From assembly GCA_033026295.1 (NCBI GenBank), contig CM065172.1:16053165-16117164 (forward strand): a stretch of DNA of 64,000 bases, in the 5' to 3' direction. A program made the translations under genes and the position numbers. Shown here in pieces: positions 50,901 through 63,300 of the stretch (position 1 is its first letter; each line of letters begins with the position of its first letter). Origin of the DNA: Channa striata. Its lineage: Eukaryota; Chordata; Actinopteri; Anabantiformes; Channidae. The notes under the pieces were generated by a model. That model made no database searches, was not told the origin of the DNA, and was given only the letters and a program-made list of their open reading frames with translations.

Positions 50901-53900
50901 GATAATTGCATGTAGCTGAAGCGATTCCATGCACGTCTGACAAATAAGCATTTACTTTGCAATCAAGCTTGGTCGCAGTAAACTGCTCATCTAAGCAACT
51001 GTAACTACATCAAACACCTCTCTTACTTAATACCTAACATTAAATGCTGTAATCACACATTTAGATTCAGCCACAAGAGCCACATATACATTCCATGAAT
51101 ATTTGGGAGGTAGAAAGAGTCACCTTCATCGAAGCTGCTAATACAATGACATAACAAAATAGTATTAATGTCTATGTAATGCAGCAACACCTAAGTAATG
51201 ATGGTAAACTCTAATGACCATTACAACATGACTGTGTATATAACTGATCTTGCCATGAGGTCTGTTCTTCTGTCACACAGCTAATAAATGGGCTGCAGGA
51301 ACATCGTTTACAGCTGCAGTGAGGGAAGCCACAAACCTGGAAGCTGTTTTGCACTAAAACCTGATAATTACAAAAAGGTGAAAATGCTTTCAAAGTCACC
51401 AGTCAGCACCTGAAAAACCATTGAATAAAACCCATCACCCCTCTGACAAGACACTGCAGGGCACATTTAGTTTTGGCAACTGAACGTATAGAACATCTAC
51501 ACACATGCAACCACTTGCCGAGCCTACGTGAAATCCCCGTTCCTCACTGTATATATGCAGTGTTTCTGATTTGTGCTTTCCACAGTGGCTTCAACATCAC
51601 ACGGCTCTTTGTGTTTTCACATATACACGTTCACAGTGACATCGATATTTAGCAATCTCACATAGTTTGTGTGCAACTGGAGAACTCACTCTGGAGAAAT
51701 GGCATAGAAACAGCTGATGTTTAATTTCAGACAAATGCTATGCAGCCATGCAATATACCAACTTTACTTTAACTGCACCAACAATGCTCGACTGCAATAA
51801 GTTTTTCTATGAATAACCTGATCATATTGGATGCCAACATGTACAACCTTAGAATAAACTGGTGCAATTGTGTTCTCTCACTCATGTTGCTCCAAATATA
51901 TTAAAAGTTTATGTGAGCCTCAAAGACTGAGTCAGTAAAAATGTGATGCTGATGTATGTAAGTGAATTTCCAAGCTGTTACACATTTAATCTTGTTAGGG
52001 AATGCTTTTTTGTATTTAAATTTGAAACTAAAGAGAGACCGACCATGAGGACAGAGAGATCCTAAGCACCATACTAGGTCAGGAGAGAGGAGTGATATTT
52101 GCTAACCACGATCTGAGTCTCTAGAGAACTACAGGTTTTAAAATCTCATGTGAACAAGCAAACACGACATGTCAAACTTATGAAAACCTTAAAGCTGGTT
52201 GTTTTAAACAATTTCTCCACCAGTGGGTGAACACATGGATCCGCCATTGTATTGGTACATCGTAAATATGAATCGCATATAGCAGCACCACTTCTAAACA
52301 TAGGGGAAACACAAGAGAATAGAAAAAAAGATCTGAATATATTCGTAGAAAAATCTGTCCGCAACAAAGTGTTGGCTTTGAATGAAAATATGACCTTTAT
52401 CCTTTGGTTCGAGCACAAAGAATTCCTCTTACATTCCACTGATCTTAAACACACAGCTTATAAACACCTTTTCTCCTTAAACAAAAAGCCAACATGAAAC
52501 CTGCATCATTCTCGACATACCACAGCAGTAACTCCTGCACAATGATGCATTTCGTTTTCAGACAAATTGCTGTAAAATGTACAGATGGATGGAAAATATC
52601 ACTTTTAGATTTGGAGGTTCCACAGTAAGAAACCATTATATGCTGCAACCCTGTATATCCATGTACTTGTAGACAATAGATGTTAATTGCGGTGAAAGAA
52701 TAATGAAGATGGCGTCGTGACAGTAATCATTCAATGATCAGTGACAAAGCCTGCTTGTTTTTGCATATAGTGCTTTATGTAACAGCACATACACGTGCGG
52801 AAGCCCTGGACTGAAAGCAAATTAATGAGACTCCCACCCCCAGGTAAAAGATTCTCCCTTCAACATCACAACTTTGTTGCATTGTGTGTGGCATAAAATG
52901 TGCCTAATTTGATTAGATGACCCATGTGCCACACTTTCATTTCAAATCCTGATTCACTAAACTATTTTATCTGTTCTTGGTACAGCCAACAAATTTGAGA
53001 ACAAACCCAATTTTGTGTTTAATAAATTCTGTTGTAAGCACTGTATGGAAATGTCCAATGTTCAGAGAGTGAAAAATAGAAACAATATTGGAGCATTCAC
53101 ACTGAAAACAGCATATAGCTGTGAAAATAAAATCAATGTGCACTGACTGTGGTATATTGTGTTGCATACTGTGCAAACTACAGAATGCAGTCAGATGGAC
53201 AGTGTGTTGCATCACAGCACAAAGTGAGCCGTGCTCAACATTTTTGCCTGGAGCTTTCTGCATAATGCAATGGCCCATTTCAATAAGTGAGGGGATTCCA
53301 GTATGTTTGTTCTCATGCAGAGCTAATATGGGCCGAACGTGGCTAAGCCCAAGGCTAACGGCGCTGCAAGCCCTGAGCTAACAAGACTCTTATCTCGGGG
53401 CTAAGTATCATGTGAAAGGCCTAAAGCAGGGAACTGGGTCATGTGACTCGTGGTTAAAAAAGCAAATATAAAAACCAGGCGAGAATTTGAGAAGAGCAGG
53501 GATTAGAGCATTACATTTTATGGCATGGTAAAAGTCATTGGACAAAATGAGAACTGCTTTGCAAACACATCTCACTAATTTTGTATTTGGCAGTAATTTG
53601 GGATGTTTATTTGATGACCTATGAATGACAAAAGTAAAAAACTGCTTGCTGGACAAAGACTGCGAATAAGCTAAAATATGCTTGCTTGGCATTTTTTATA
53701 GGAACAATTTGGCAGATGCTGAGACAAAGCCTTGTCTTTCTAATGTTGGCAATTTATTATTTCTTATTTAATTTTCAGAGGCATCTGGAGCACTAAAAGC
53801 AAGTGGCCTGGCTTTATTGCTCCTTAATGCATAGAAATGAAGTTAATTTCTTCGTTTTTATATAATGCCCTACGTGTTTAATAAGCTCATTTCTTTTTTC

Positions 53901-55400
53901 ATTCTTACTCGTGCATCAGAGCAAGAAACTGCTGATACAAAGGTTTCCTCTCTGCACATTAAAAACAGACACACATACAGTATAACCAAGCCACTCAAGC
54001 TTTCCTTTTTTCACTTGCTAATCTTCACCAAAGACGCATAAAGTCAATTGCTGAGAAATCTGAGCTTAGCAACGTCGCTTAAAAATAGTGGCATGAAGGA
54101 TGCAACTGTGAATTCATATGGATTTTAACAAGGACCCCGGGGTAGCCAAACGTTTTTGGAAGAAAAAAGGAAGACGAATTTAATTTCCCCAGCTGTCTTC
54201 ATTTAAACATCCATCTCAGTTCACAGACAGACATCCTGGCAACTTTGACCTGCACATTGCGTGTGTCCATGCACAGTTTAGCTCTGCAACAGTTTTTTAT
54301 CCTTACTGGCGCACGCATGATTTTACAACTAAGCGGTTTAGGAAATCTCAGTAAAGTCCGAACACTTGTTATTTTCCCTGTTTGACTTTACTGTAATTAT
54401 CACAGTAGTCACATTGTGTAAAAATAATAACTAAATTATAACTAAAACTTTAAAGTTGCAGTGTCCCAAGTTGAAGAGAGGAGATAATTAACTTTAAAGG
54501 GATGTTTTAGGTTAGAATAACAATTTGATTGCGAACACAATTCATAATCTTCTCATCAGCTCTGAGTTTTCTGAACATTCTAACTATGGCTGAAATCTGC
54601 CCTGTAACTAAGGCTTTGCTTTTCTAGATACTTATACAGGATCAAAACCCGATTATAATTGCTATCGAATAATTTCTGTTATCAGTGTATTTACTGTTTA
54701 TTTGTATTATGTGTATTTGGAAAAGCAAAGCACTTTATTTCTGGCATCACAGTTGAAATAGTATTTGCCGCAGTGGGACAAATGTATGATGAACAATTTG
54801 AAAATAAAGGTCTCCACATCGAGTATAGAGAGGAGAAATATTTTATACTACGTCCGGTCACAGCTAAAAAAACACGCCCTCTGTAGAGGGACCATCAACA
54901 CATTTACAACTCACATTACAACTTACGCCTCTTTACACATGTAACACAGACAACGACAACAAATAGCCAACAATGGCAACCCTGTGCTCCTTCAATTCAG
55001 GCCATGCAAGAATAAATAGATCATCAAATACAGTAAACATTAAAAATATATAAAAGGTAGTTTCAATATCCACTCTTCTGTCTTGGCTCCAAGGTTTCTG
55101 GCTTGATGTGGATCAGTCCAAGTGATCATACAGTTATTGAAAGCTTGTTGATTTGACCTGATGAAATACTGATGTGCACATCAGCACTTGCATGTTGGCT
55201 CGTTGGCTTGCTCATCCTTCTGTATTGGCTTTAACCTTTGTGGTCGTTTTTTTGTGGCACCATCACATTTTTGAGGCACAAGACAGTTTAGTCCTTCGGA
55301 GCTTTACATTTTTTTCTTTTCTGACTTGATCTTCTTGTATTAAATTATATTTTACTCTTTTCTTAACATGCACTTAGTGTCTTTAACCCTCGGTTGCTGT
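47914..55400. other. Gene-free stretch between spata2 and the opsin
   Basis: No coding exons, RNA genes or clear mobile elements identified. Short blocks such as 53760-53840, with CTTTATTGCTCCTTAATGCA, look like candidate conserved non-coding sequence. That impression needs alignment to test. Confidence 0.45.
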
Positions 55401-55406
55401 ATTAGT

Positions 55407-55412
55407 TTTATT
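55407..55412 (-). terminator. Candidate opsin polyadenylation signal
   Basis: AATAAA on the minus strand about 46 nt after the opsin stop codon. If used, the 3' UTR would be very short; later signals may exist. Confidence 0.35.
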
Positions 55413-55457
55413 TCTCTTTTTGTTCTCAGCCTTTCACTGTCTGGTTTGTTTGTTTCT

Positions 55458-58400
55458 CTACAGGAAGTCGCTCTGCAGCTCAATAGAGAGCTGACTGACA
55501 ACCACCTCACTGTGCAGTGATCCTTTAAGTATCGTGGCAGTCTGCTGGGGATTGCACTCTGTAAAATTGTTTGTGGTACCAATGACTGTTTCAGTGCAAG
55601 GACAGTGTCTGCATGTCCTGTGGTTCTCTGGCAGTCCGTTGGACAACCTTGTGGAGTTGCAATCGTCTCTTTGATGAGATCGCCTGCAAGTTCCCTTCTG
55701 TGCTGAGTTCTGCTGACACACACATCCACAGAGTGTCCTTCTGCACTGGGCCACATCCCGACAAAGGGACTTGCGAAAGTTGGGCTTAAAGACCAGATAA
55801 ACAATAGGGTTGTAAAGGGTGGAGGACTTGGCAAAGATAGCCGCCAGGGCAAAAGCCATGGGTGGTACAGTTGCTGGGTTACCAAAAGCTGCCCACATGG
55901 ACACAATAGCATATGGACTCCACGCTGTCAGGAAACCGACGCAAACTGCGACGGAGAGCTTGAAGACAGACATAAAAACACACAAATAATGCTGTGTGAA
56001 CACAAATTGATTTAGTAAAAATTATTTCAGAAGTGAACACACTGTATGCATTTACCTTAATGATAAGTGCATGTGCATTGGTGATCTTGTTCTGTGGGGA
56101 CATATGCTGCTGCACAGCCTGGCGGGAGCCCCGGACAGTCAGCAGGATGAACGTGTAGGACAGGAAGATGACAGTGCAGGGCGTGATGTAGCAAAAGAAG
56201 AAAAGGCAGATGATGTAGCTCATAGCTGCCGAGTTTTGGCTCGGTGCGTGCCAGTTGATGCAGCATGCTGTACCATAAGGCTCCTCCCCGTAGTCCCCCC
56301 AGCCTGACAGGGGGCCCACAGCAAACACCCCTGCATAGCACCAGATCCCAGCAACCAACCAGGAGGCGTGCCAGTAGGAGAACTTGTTACCTGTGGCAGG
56401 GCGTAAAAGATGCACAAAGAGAGTTGGAGGAGTGATTACTGAAAGGTGAGGAAAGAGGATGGTGACATTATTTTACTATAATATTTGGATAAGATGGATA
56501 AATAGATTGAACAAGGTTAAAATATTGCACTCTACAAAGCACAGCAATATATTATTTTATTCGGTATTCCAGCTACTGCTTATTTTGATGAGACCTCAGG
56601 TCACATGACATGACCAATAGGTGCAATAGCCAGTGCCATTAGGATTCGGATCAGAGTTAGCAAATCACTCTGGTCTGTTAAGATCCATGACAAACAAATT
56701 TCCATTTTGATCTTTAATTCAAGGTTTAGGTTTTGCTTTAAATATTTGACCTCTCTCTGTCCTACAGTCATCAGCAAAGAGGAAAATAATTATGGAGTAC
56801 CATTGAAAAAAGTGAAGTGAAGTGATTGGACAGCAAAACTGCTGTAAACAAACATGGCAGGTGAAGTGTTCCAAAATCAACAAATCACAATATCTTTTTT
56901 CATCTTAAGAAAATCATCTTAAATTTCATCTTATCTTAAGTTTCAGAAGCAGGTAGAAAAATATTCAGAAATTAATATAAATGACGTATGTGCGACAATA
57001 AGTTTGCAATCGGTCACTTGACTTCCAGAGAGGGAAGTTGGAGGCTCACAGTCTAACAGCTCTGGTGGCTTAGTGTCGTGTCCTGAGGTTGAGATTATTA
57101 TGTTCTATAGTACACTCACGGGCCACTTTGTTAGGTACCCCTGCACAATCTAAATCATTCCAATACAGTAGCTCTGCACTGATTTCTACTTCTACAATGT
57201 TAGAATTTTTAAGTTTTTAAAATATAATTTCTATAAATTCCTGGAGAGAAATATGTGTACTCCATTCAATGATAATAACAGTCCCTTGGAAAAACTAGTT
57301 TGTGCCCTATTCATTTGAATGAATAAGACAGAACCCACAGCTTAAATTCAGTACTGAGCCTAGTCAGACCACCTTGATAAAATGGTCTGGAACCAGCACT
57401 GCTCTGTTTTATTCTAACAGTGTCTCTAAGAACACATAACTCAGCTATCTGTGCCAGTTAGAAAAAGCAGCTTAGTCTCACGTAAATAAATCTTCACTGC
57501 CTTCACTGACAAGAAGATAAACTATGATCATTAGTAATTCACAGCTTGAATGGTTTGCAGTAATAAAAAGTGAGGTGAAAGGAAAGAATCAGGAATTGAC
57601 GTTGACCTGTAAAGGCCACTGCAGTTACAGTGGCAGCGGGAAACTCAGCATGTGTCTGTGAACGAGCCCTGCTCCTCAGCCTGCCTAATCAATATACAAT
57701 ATCAATATAAAGTCACAGACAAGTGTTACTATAGTTATTTTTTAAAAGAAAATGAAATGACACAGGGCAGTGGCTTTGACAGCCTGGGAAAACCAAGACA
57801 AGTCCAGATTCATAATATGACAGCAAAGATTCAGTAGATAATTATGGGTAAATTAAAGTATAACATCTGATCTGGATTTTACTCTAATGTGAGAATCTTG
57901 ATTGATTACAAATGAGGGCCTTACAGCATGTGCTGCCGATGATGGGAAAACTATAAGCTCCACTGGATTATAATAAAAGACATCAGTGTAAGGTGCAATA
58001 ATTCATTGTCTGACACCTGAATGTGTACTGCAGACCTTGAGTTAAGCCACACACGTGAAGGAAATCTTTTCTTGCTGCAAGGAGCATCATCCCTGGAGTA
58101 AGATAAATATGGGGGGCATTCACAAATTTGTCAAGAAAAAGTGTCAAAACATCATAATGAAATCAATGGTTACAATTTTAGGCACTCTGTTACATTTAAT
58201 AAATACGTGATAACACGTGCAGTTGTAGACAGATGTAAGACTTTAATGTTTTTGTCTAATGTAGAAATGCTCTTATGTAAGTACTATGTAAACATGTTTT
58301 TTTACATAGATGCTATAATTGTAAATATTACTAAGCATTATGAATGTGATTTTGTTTGCTTAGATCCATATAACAAAGTGTTATAAATCACTGATAACAC

Positions 58401-61400
58401 ATTTGAATACTGCTTATAAATGGTTGATTTTTCATCTTAAAGTTTATAACACCAACTTATCATTAGTAGATACATGGTGAGACAATTAAAGTCAGACTCA
58501 CAGGATTTATTTATTGCTCTAATGAAACTTTCCAAAGAACTGTTTATCGTGTCACTGCTCGTTCACTCTCTTCCTTTGTAAAATGAGAAACACAAACTGA
58601 AATCCGGTGGTAAACACTGACAGCGTGGATATAGCCAAAACATGCAGTTCAGGGAATTGTGCAATAGCAGTAATTAGATGGTTTGTAAGTTTTTCAAACC
58701 AAGGCCCTGTGGGTGAATAAATTAAAACAGGAAGAGAGTATATTAAAAATGCCTTGTAAACATCTCCTTATTAACATATCCTGCAGTTTTAAAGGGGCTA
58801 AAACATGGCCACAAACATTTCTGCAGCATGGCCCCTTTTACGTTCTAACAAGCCACGAGCTACTTTTTTTTTCTTCAGGGCAACAAACAAAACTCAGCAA
58901 TGCGGGATTGAACAAAATGGGGTCGAACAACTTCAGAGATGATCAGTGCATTCAATTGATAATTTAAAGCTTTGCATGTTTTTTATTGGATGTTTGTAGT
59001 TTTACTGAATACAAATATCAGAGAGAATTGTCTTACCATAGTTTGGGCAGCAGACCTTGAGCCAGCAGACGCAGGAGAGCACCATGAGGTTGGTCAGGCT
59101 GCACAGACCAAACAAAACGCCACAGAAAGCGTAGACAGTACAGACTGTCTTATTAAACAGCCACCTGAACAGGAAGAGACACAGAAGACAATATGTACCT
59201 GTGCATGACTGACATTCATATTAAGGATTTCACACCAAGTTGATGACAAGGGAAATACATTTTCTTGCCTTCCCCAATGCGAGCAGTGATGCATTCGATA
59301 GTTATTACCAGCTCACGCTTAGCAAGCAGAGAAGGAGAGAGACGCACAGAAATACGTTCCACAGATCACATTTTATTTACCTTTCTAATGCCAATTTTGG
59401 TCTGCACTGTTGATGTAGTGTATGATGGGGACATTATGCTTCTCCATACACATGCACAAAAACACACACGCCAACAGTTCAGAAAAACTGAGGTATTAAT
59501 AGGTCTTAATATCTCAACACAACACCACTAGCTTAAATTAAATTGTAAGAAAATCAGTAAAATTTTCAGAAAAGATACCATCAATGTGCAAAACTTAGAA
59601 TCCAGAGATATTCCCAACAAGAATCAGAAACGAGACATATAAGATGATTTTTCAAAATGTATTATGCAGGACATACTGAGTCAATATTTGCAAAATACTT
59701 TGTAATGTAGTAGCATTATTTGCAAACTTCGGATTTTCTGCAAAAAGTGGCCATAAAATGTGATCTGATTTTCATTAAATTAAAATATCAGCAAACACCA
59801 TATTTCTAGGTTAATAAAACAGTCATGTTTATTAAAAATTTCCATTACAGATGAAAAATTATGGTGAACAAGAGTGTGCAACAGTGTTTTAATGACTGGT
59901 TGAACTTTCTTTGGCAGCAGTAACTTTGTGCAGCTTTGAATCCGACCTGCACAATATTTAAGTGGTATTTTGGACCACACTTTCTTACAGACCCACTTCA
60001 GCTCAGTCATATTTTTAGGACTGTTGATGTGAATGGCTCCTTTGAGATCATTTCACAGCATCTCTGTTGGAATTTATTGTCTCTGAAGCCATTCTATGGT
60101 AGATTTACTTCAATTTTAAGGGGAATTTTTCTGCTTCATCACTCAGATTCTTTGTTTGGACAGTCACACTGATATTACTGTGCAGGATTCCGTGATAAAC
60201 TTGGGAATTCATTTTCCCTCCACAAAATTGGTTCTGGTTCAGAGGCAGCAAAGTAGCCCCAGATCATGATATAGAGTCAACATGTCAGTAAAATCAAATC
60301 ATATTTTGACACTAGAAATACAGTATGATGTGTGAGTCCTGTCAATGGAATATCTTAAACAAAGATTTCATTTGTTTCATGATGTATATGAAAACATAAT
60401 AAAAACATTGTTAACACACCTTAAAATCAAATTCTGTTTGTTTCATAGATGAATAGTACAGAAGTCATATTTAATCTTTGGTACAGAGACTCTTTTCCTT
60501 TGCTGTTCCTTTTCATTCATCATCTCTCAGTTGTATCTTTGCAGAATGTTAACTGCAACAGTGGAAGCAGTTGAGAAAATGGCAGCAGATGGTCTCAATA
60601 AAATAACCTCCAAGTCGTGGCTTACCGCATGAAGCCTTGGAAGTAAAACCAGGTTCAAAAGTCTATAAATCACTCACTGCTGCTTGCAAAGCTTAACTAA
60701 AAGATATGGGAGTTTTAAAGTCTGTCTTATGACAATATTATTGTGCCCAGGTTGTAAACATGAATATGTTTCAGTTGCTGTAACTTTTCCACTTTTTGGA
60801 AAATGCTTTTCTGTTGAAAAGCTGTAAAGAAATCAGGGACAAACTGTACAAACCCCAGTCCAACCAAACAATGTGCTCCAGCTTTCAGCTGAGCCTCACA
60901 TGAAGATTCTGCAGGCCCCAAAAGGTAAATAGAGTCATATTATTCAGAGATACAATCTCTTTGATAAAGTTCCCTCATAGAGCTTAGTGGTTCCTCGCTG
61001 AGCTGTGGTGGAAAGATACCTTCTTGTCGGTTTTAAGGTTCGATGTTTACCGGCTTTTATTTCTCAAACTGTGTCGGAGGTAGAAAACCATTCTGTACTT
61101 TGCAGATTTGACAGCTGATGTAAGTTGTGGTTTTGGGACAAAAAACATTTGTTTAAATGGCATCGCTGTGTAAGATGTGACTGTCCACTGTGCCAAGGCA
61201 TTTTCTCTGCTCGGCTGTGCGTATTGTAGCTGGAAGTATTGTAGATATCAGATAATGTTGCTTAAAAGACCAAAATAAAGTCAAGTTATGATTCTTTAAA
61301 AAAATGTATATGTGCAACTTAAATTTAGCTGCTGTTAAGGTTGTTAAAATGCCTTCAAATCATTCATTCATCATCTCTACAATAGATGTGTAAAGATCGC

Positions 61401-61774
61401 ATAAGAGTGATGGAGAAATTACTGTTCACTCACATGTGGGCGAAGGCTGACGGGATAGCCAGCGGGAACAGGGTTATAGTCATGCTGAGGTCACTGATGG
61501 CCAGGTTCACCACAAAGAACTCCGCAGGTTTCAGGGAGGACTTCTTCCTGTAGACCACAAACAGCAGGGTCCCATTCCCCAGCACTGACAGCACACCTGG
61601 GGAACCGAGTGACAGGATGTAAATCTGCTGTAGGAACTGAGCAGACGCTCACACAGCTCAACGTTGTTAACTGTTGGAAATCTTACCAAAAATGGTATAC
61701 AGTGTTCCAACGAGGAAGTCATTACTTTTGGAAATTTTGGACACAAACAGAAATGTTTCGGAGGCATTTCCCAT
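55458..61774 (-). CDS. Opn5-group (neuropsin-like) non-visual opsin, five coding exons
   Basis: Coding exons (minus strand) are 61774-61687, 61596-61434, 59164-59037, 56390-56056 and 55958-55458. All have GT-AG borders and consistent phase, giving 404 residues. This is a seven-helix retinal photoreceptor GPCR. It has the N-glycosylation site N3, helix 1 GNG (36-38), helix 2 NLAISD (60-65), disulfide pair C92-C169, counterion candidate E163 (bovine E181), tyrosine Y95 at bovine position 113, W251 in AWSPY, Schiff-base lysine K282 and NPIVY (288-292). Like other E181-type opsins it may be bistable. Human OPN5 resembles it around GDY, EPYGT and WSPYAIVS. Two oddities are V116-C117-W118 instead of (E/D)RY and cysteine C170 at bovine position 188. 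The 112-residue tail after NPIVY is cysteine-rich. Which subfamily (teleost opn6, opn7, opn8 or opn9, or Opn5L1) cannot be settled without a tree, so no symbol is given. The reading frame is intact. Confidence 0.92.
57112..57255 (+). mobile_element. Fragment of a dispersed teleost DNA repeat
   Basis: CACGGGCCACTTTGTTAGGT starts the segment, followed by ACCCCTGCACAATCTAAATC and a CAGTAGCTCTGCACTGATTT stretch. This matches from memory a widespread fish repeat whose ends read GGCCACTTTRTTAGGTACACCTG. It is in opsin intron 3. Only one end is present. Confidence 0.55.
59835..60270 (-). mobile_element. Decayed Tc1-like transposase relic
   Basis: On the plus strand the text reads as the complement of a Tc1-like gene. 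Segments include GGACCACACTTTCTTACAGA, ATGTGAATGGCTCCTTTGAG, CACAGCATCTCTGTTGGAAT, CTTGGGAATTCATTTTCCCT and GAGGCAGCAAAGTAGCCCCA. The order matches fish Tc1 elements in reverse. It is full of stops and lies in opsin intron 2. Borders are approximate and no inverted ends were found. Confidence 0.7.
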
Positions 61775-63185
61775 CTAGAAAAATAAAAAAAAAAAGAAAA
61801 AGCAAACACACGAAAGGAATTATTTGTTTAGATGACAGCTACTGGTTCAATAAGCAAAATCCCAATTGCAATAAGAAACACAATCTAGTTTCACTTCACA
61901 AGCCTCATTAAAACTGTTCGGAATAAGTGGCCAAAAGAAATTAATTCCCTCTCACAAAACCTCATGCGGTTAACTGCAATTTCATGATATTTATCTTCTC
62001 TAATTAACAGCATCAGAGTGTATGAGCTGCAGTGTGGCTCTGGAGTTTTATTTGGAGAGCTCGTTCACCCTTTTTCTGTAAATGCTGACCTAACAAACCA
62101 TGAAGGACATTTACCAAGTCTCCACCTCCATATCTTTTTACAATTTGGAAACTGGACTCAGTCTCATCAAACAGCAGTAAAGAGACGAGCCTGTGTCTAT
62201 GTACAAATTCTTAATTTTAAAATGAGTCTGAACATGGGAGCCGGGCAGGTTATTTGCATTCATTACGTGACCTTTTGCTGATACAGTATTCCTCGCAGCC
62301 AAGGCAAGATACTTTCAAGAAATGTATGGGTGGAGATAAGATGAAAATGTATTCATAGCCTTTGTATTTACTCAATGACTTCCAGTCTACTGACATATTA
62401 TCAGGAGCCAACAAAGCGAGGAGACACATTAACTCACCGGGGGTGCGAGTGCTGCTGCTTGTGGATTAATCCCTATTACTGTACACTCGGGAGATTAACT
62501 TCAAAGGGAACCAGAGGTGAGTAAATTAATGTAATATTATTCTGTGTGGAATGTTACATGGCCCCTGTACATGAAGCATAAACTCAATTTGGATATTATC
62601 TTGCATAGGTTAGAGCACAAAACCCTTCCCTATCTCTGCATGCGGTATGTGCATGACAGTGTGCAGTCACAGTTAACTTTGAGACAGTAAAAGGATTTTA
62701 AAACTGAAATTATGTTTTTCTCCATGTTACTTAAGGACATATTTTTCTATGCAAGTCTACATTCCAACAGTCCTAAACATTATAAAAAGTGTCCCAGAAA
62801 GTGTTTGGTCTTGTTTCTTTTTGTTCCCTTTTCCTATATGAATGATCCCACAGAGGTTCAGAGGTCCGGAGACTGTGAAGAGGATGAATGGAGTGTAATA
62901 ACGCTGCATTAGGGCCCGAGGGGAACTTAAGGGGTCACAGCCACAGCAGATTACTACAAAGATAAGTTTCACAAATAAAGAAGTAAATGTCAACATTATA
63001 AAAAGTGCAGACATAACTGTACAGTATGTACAAGAAAAAAATGAACGCATTAAGTCACTAGTTAATGAAATTAAATGTGCAAAAGTGCAGGGTTAGTAAA
63101 AATGCATGTGTAATTATATGTAGTGAGACATTTAATAATAAATAATAAATGCAATTAATAATTACACAGGAACATTTATATACAC
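61775..63185. other. Upstream flank of the opsin gene
   Basis: No coding sequence recognised. The stretch should contain the opsin 5' UTR and promoter. No TATA box or first non-coding exon could be assigned with confidence. Confidence 0.45.
62463..62472. promoter_or_regulatory. Palindromic OTX/CRX-type site
   Basis: GGATTAATCC is two head-to-head TAATCC sites, the binding sequence of OTX2/CRX homeodomain proteins that drive photoreceptor and pineal genes. It lies about 690 bp upstream of the opsin start codon. A further GATTA core is at 62492-62496. Confidence 0.5.
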
Positions 63186-63189
63186 ATCT

Positions 63190-63300
63190 GTGTATAAATG
63201 TATGATTGTGAGTGTGAATGGGTAAATAAGCAGCAGTGTAAAGCACTTTGAGTACAAACAGGTAGAAAAAAAGCACTTTGTAAGTGCAGACCATTTACAA
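63190..63300 (+). mobile_element. SINE 3' tail fragment
   Basis: GTGAGTGTGAATGGGTAAAT, CAGCAGTGTAAAGCACTTTG and AAGCACTTTGTAAGTGCAGA followed by CCATTTACA match the 3' tail of widespread acanthomorph SINEs (usually AAAGCGCT..TATAAATGCAGTCCATTTACC). The 5' head is missing. Confidence 0.7.

Noticed and set aside
55352..55912. 186-codon minus-strand open frame overlapping the opsin
   Set aside because: It is the alternative frame of the last opsin exon. The opsin frame has clear helix 6-7 motifs.
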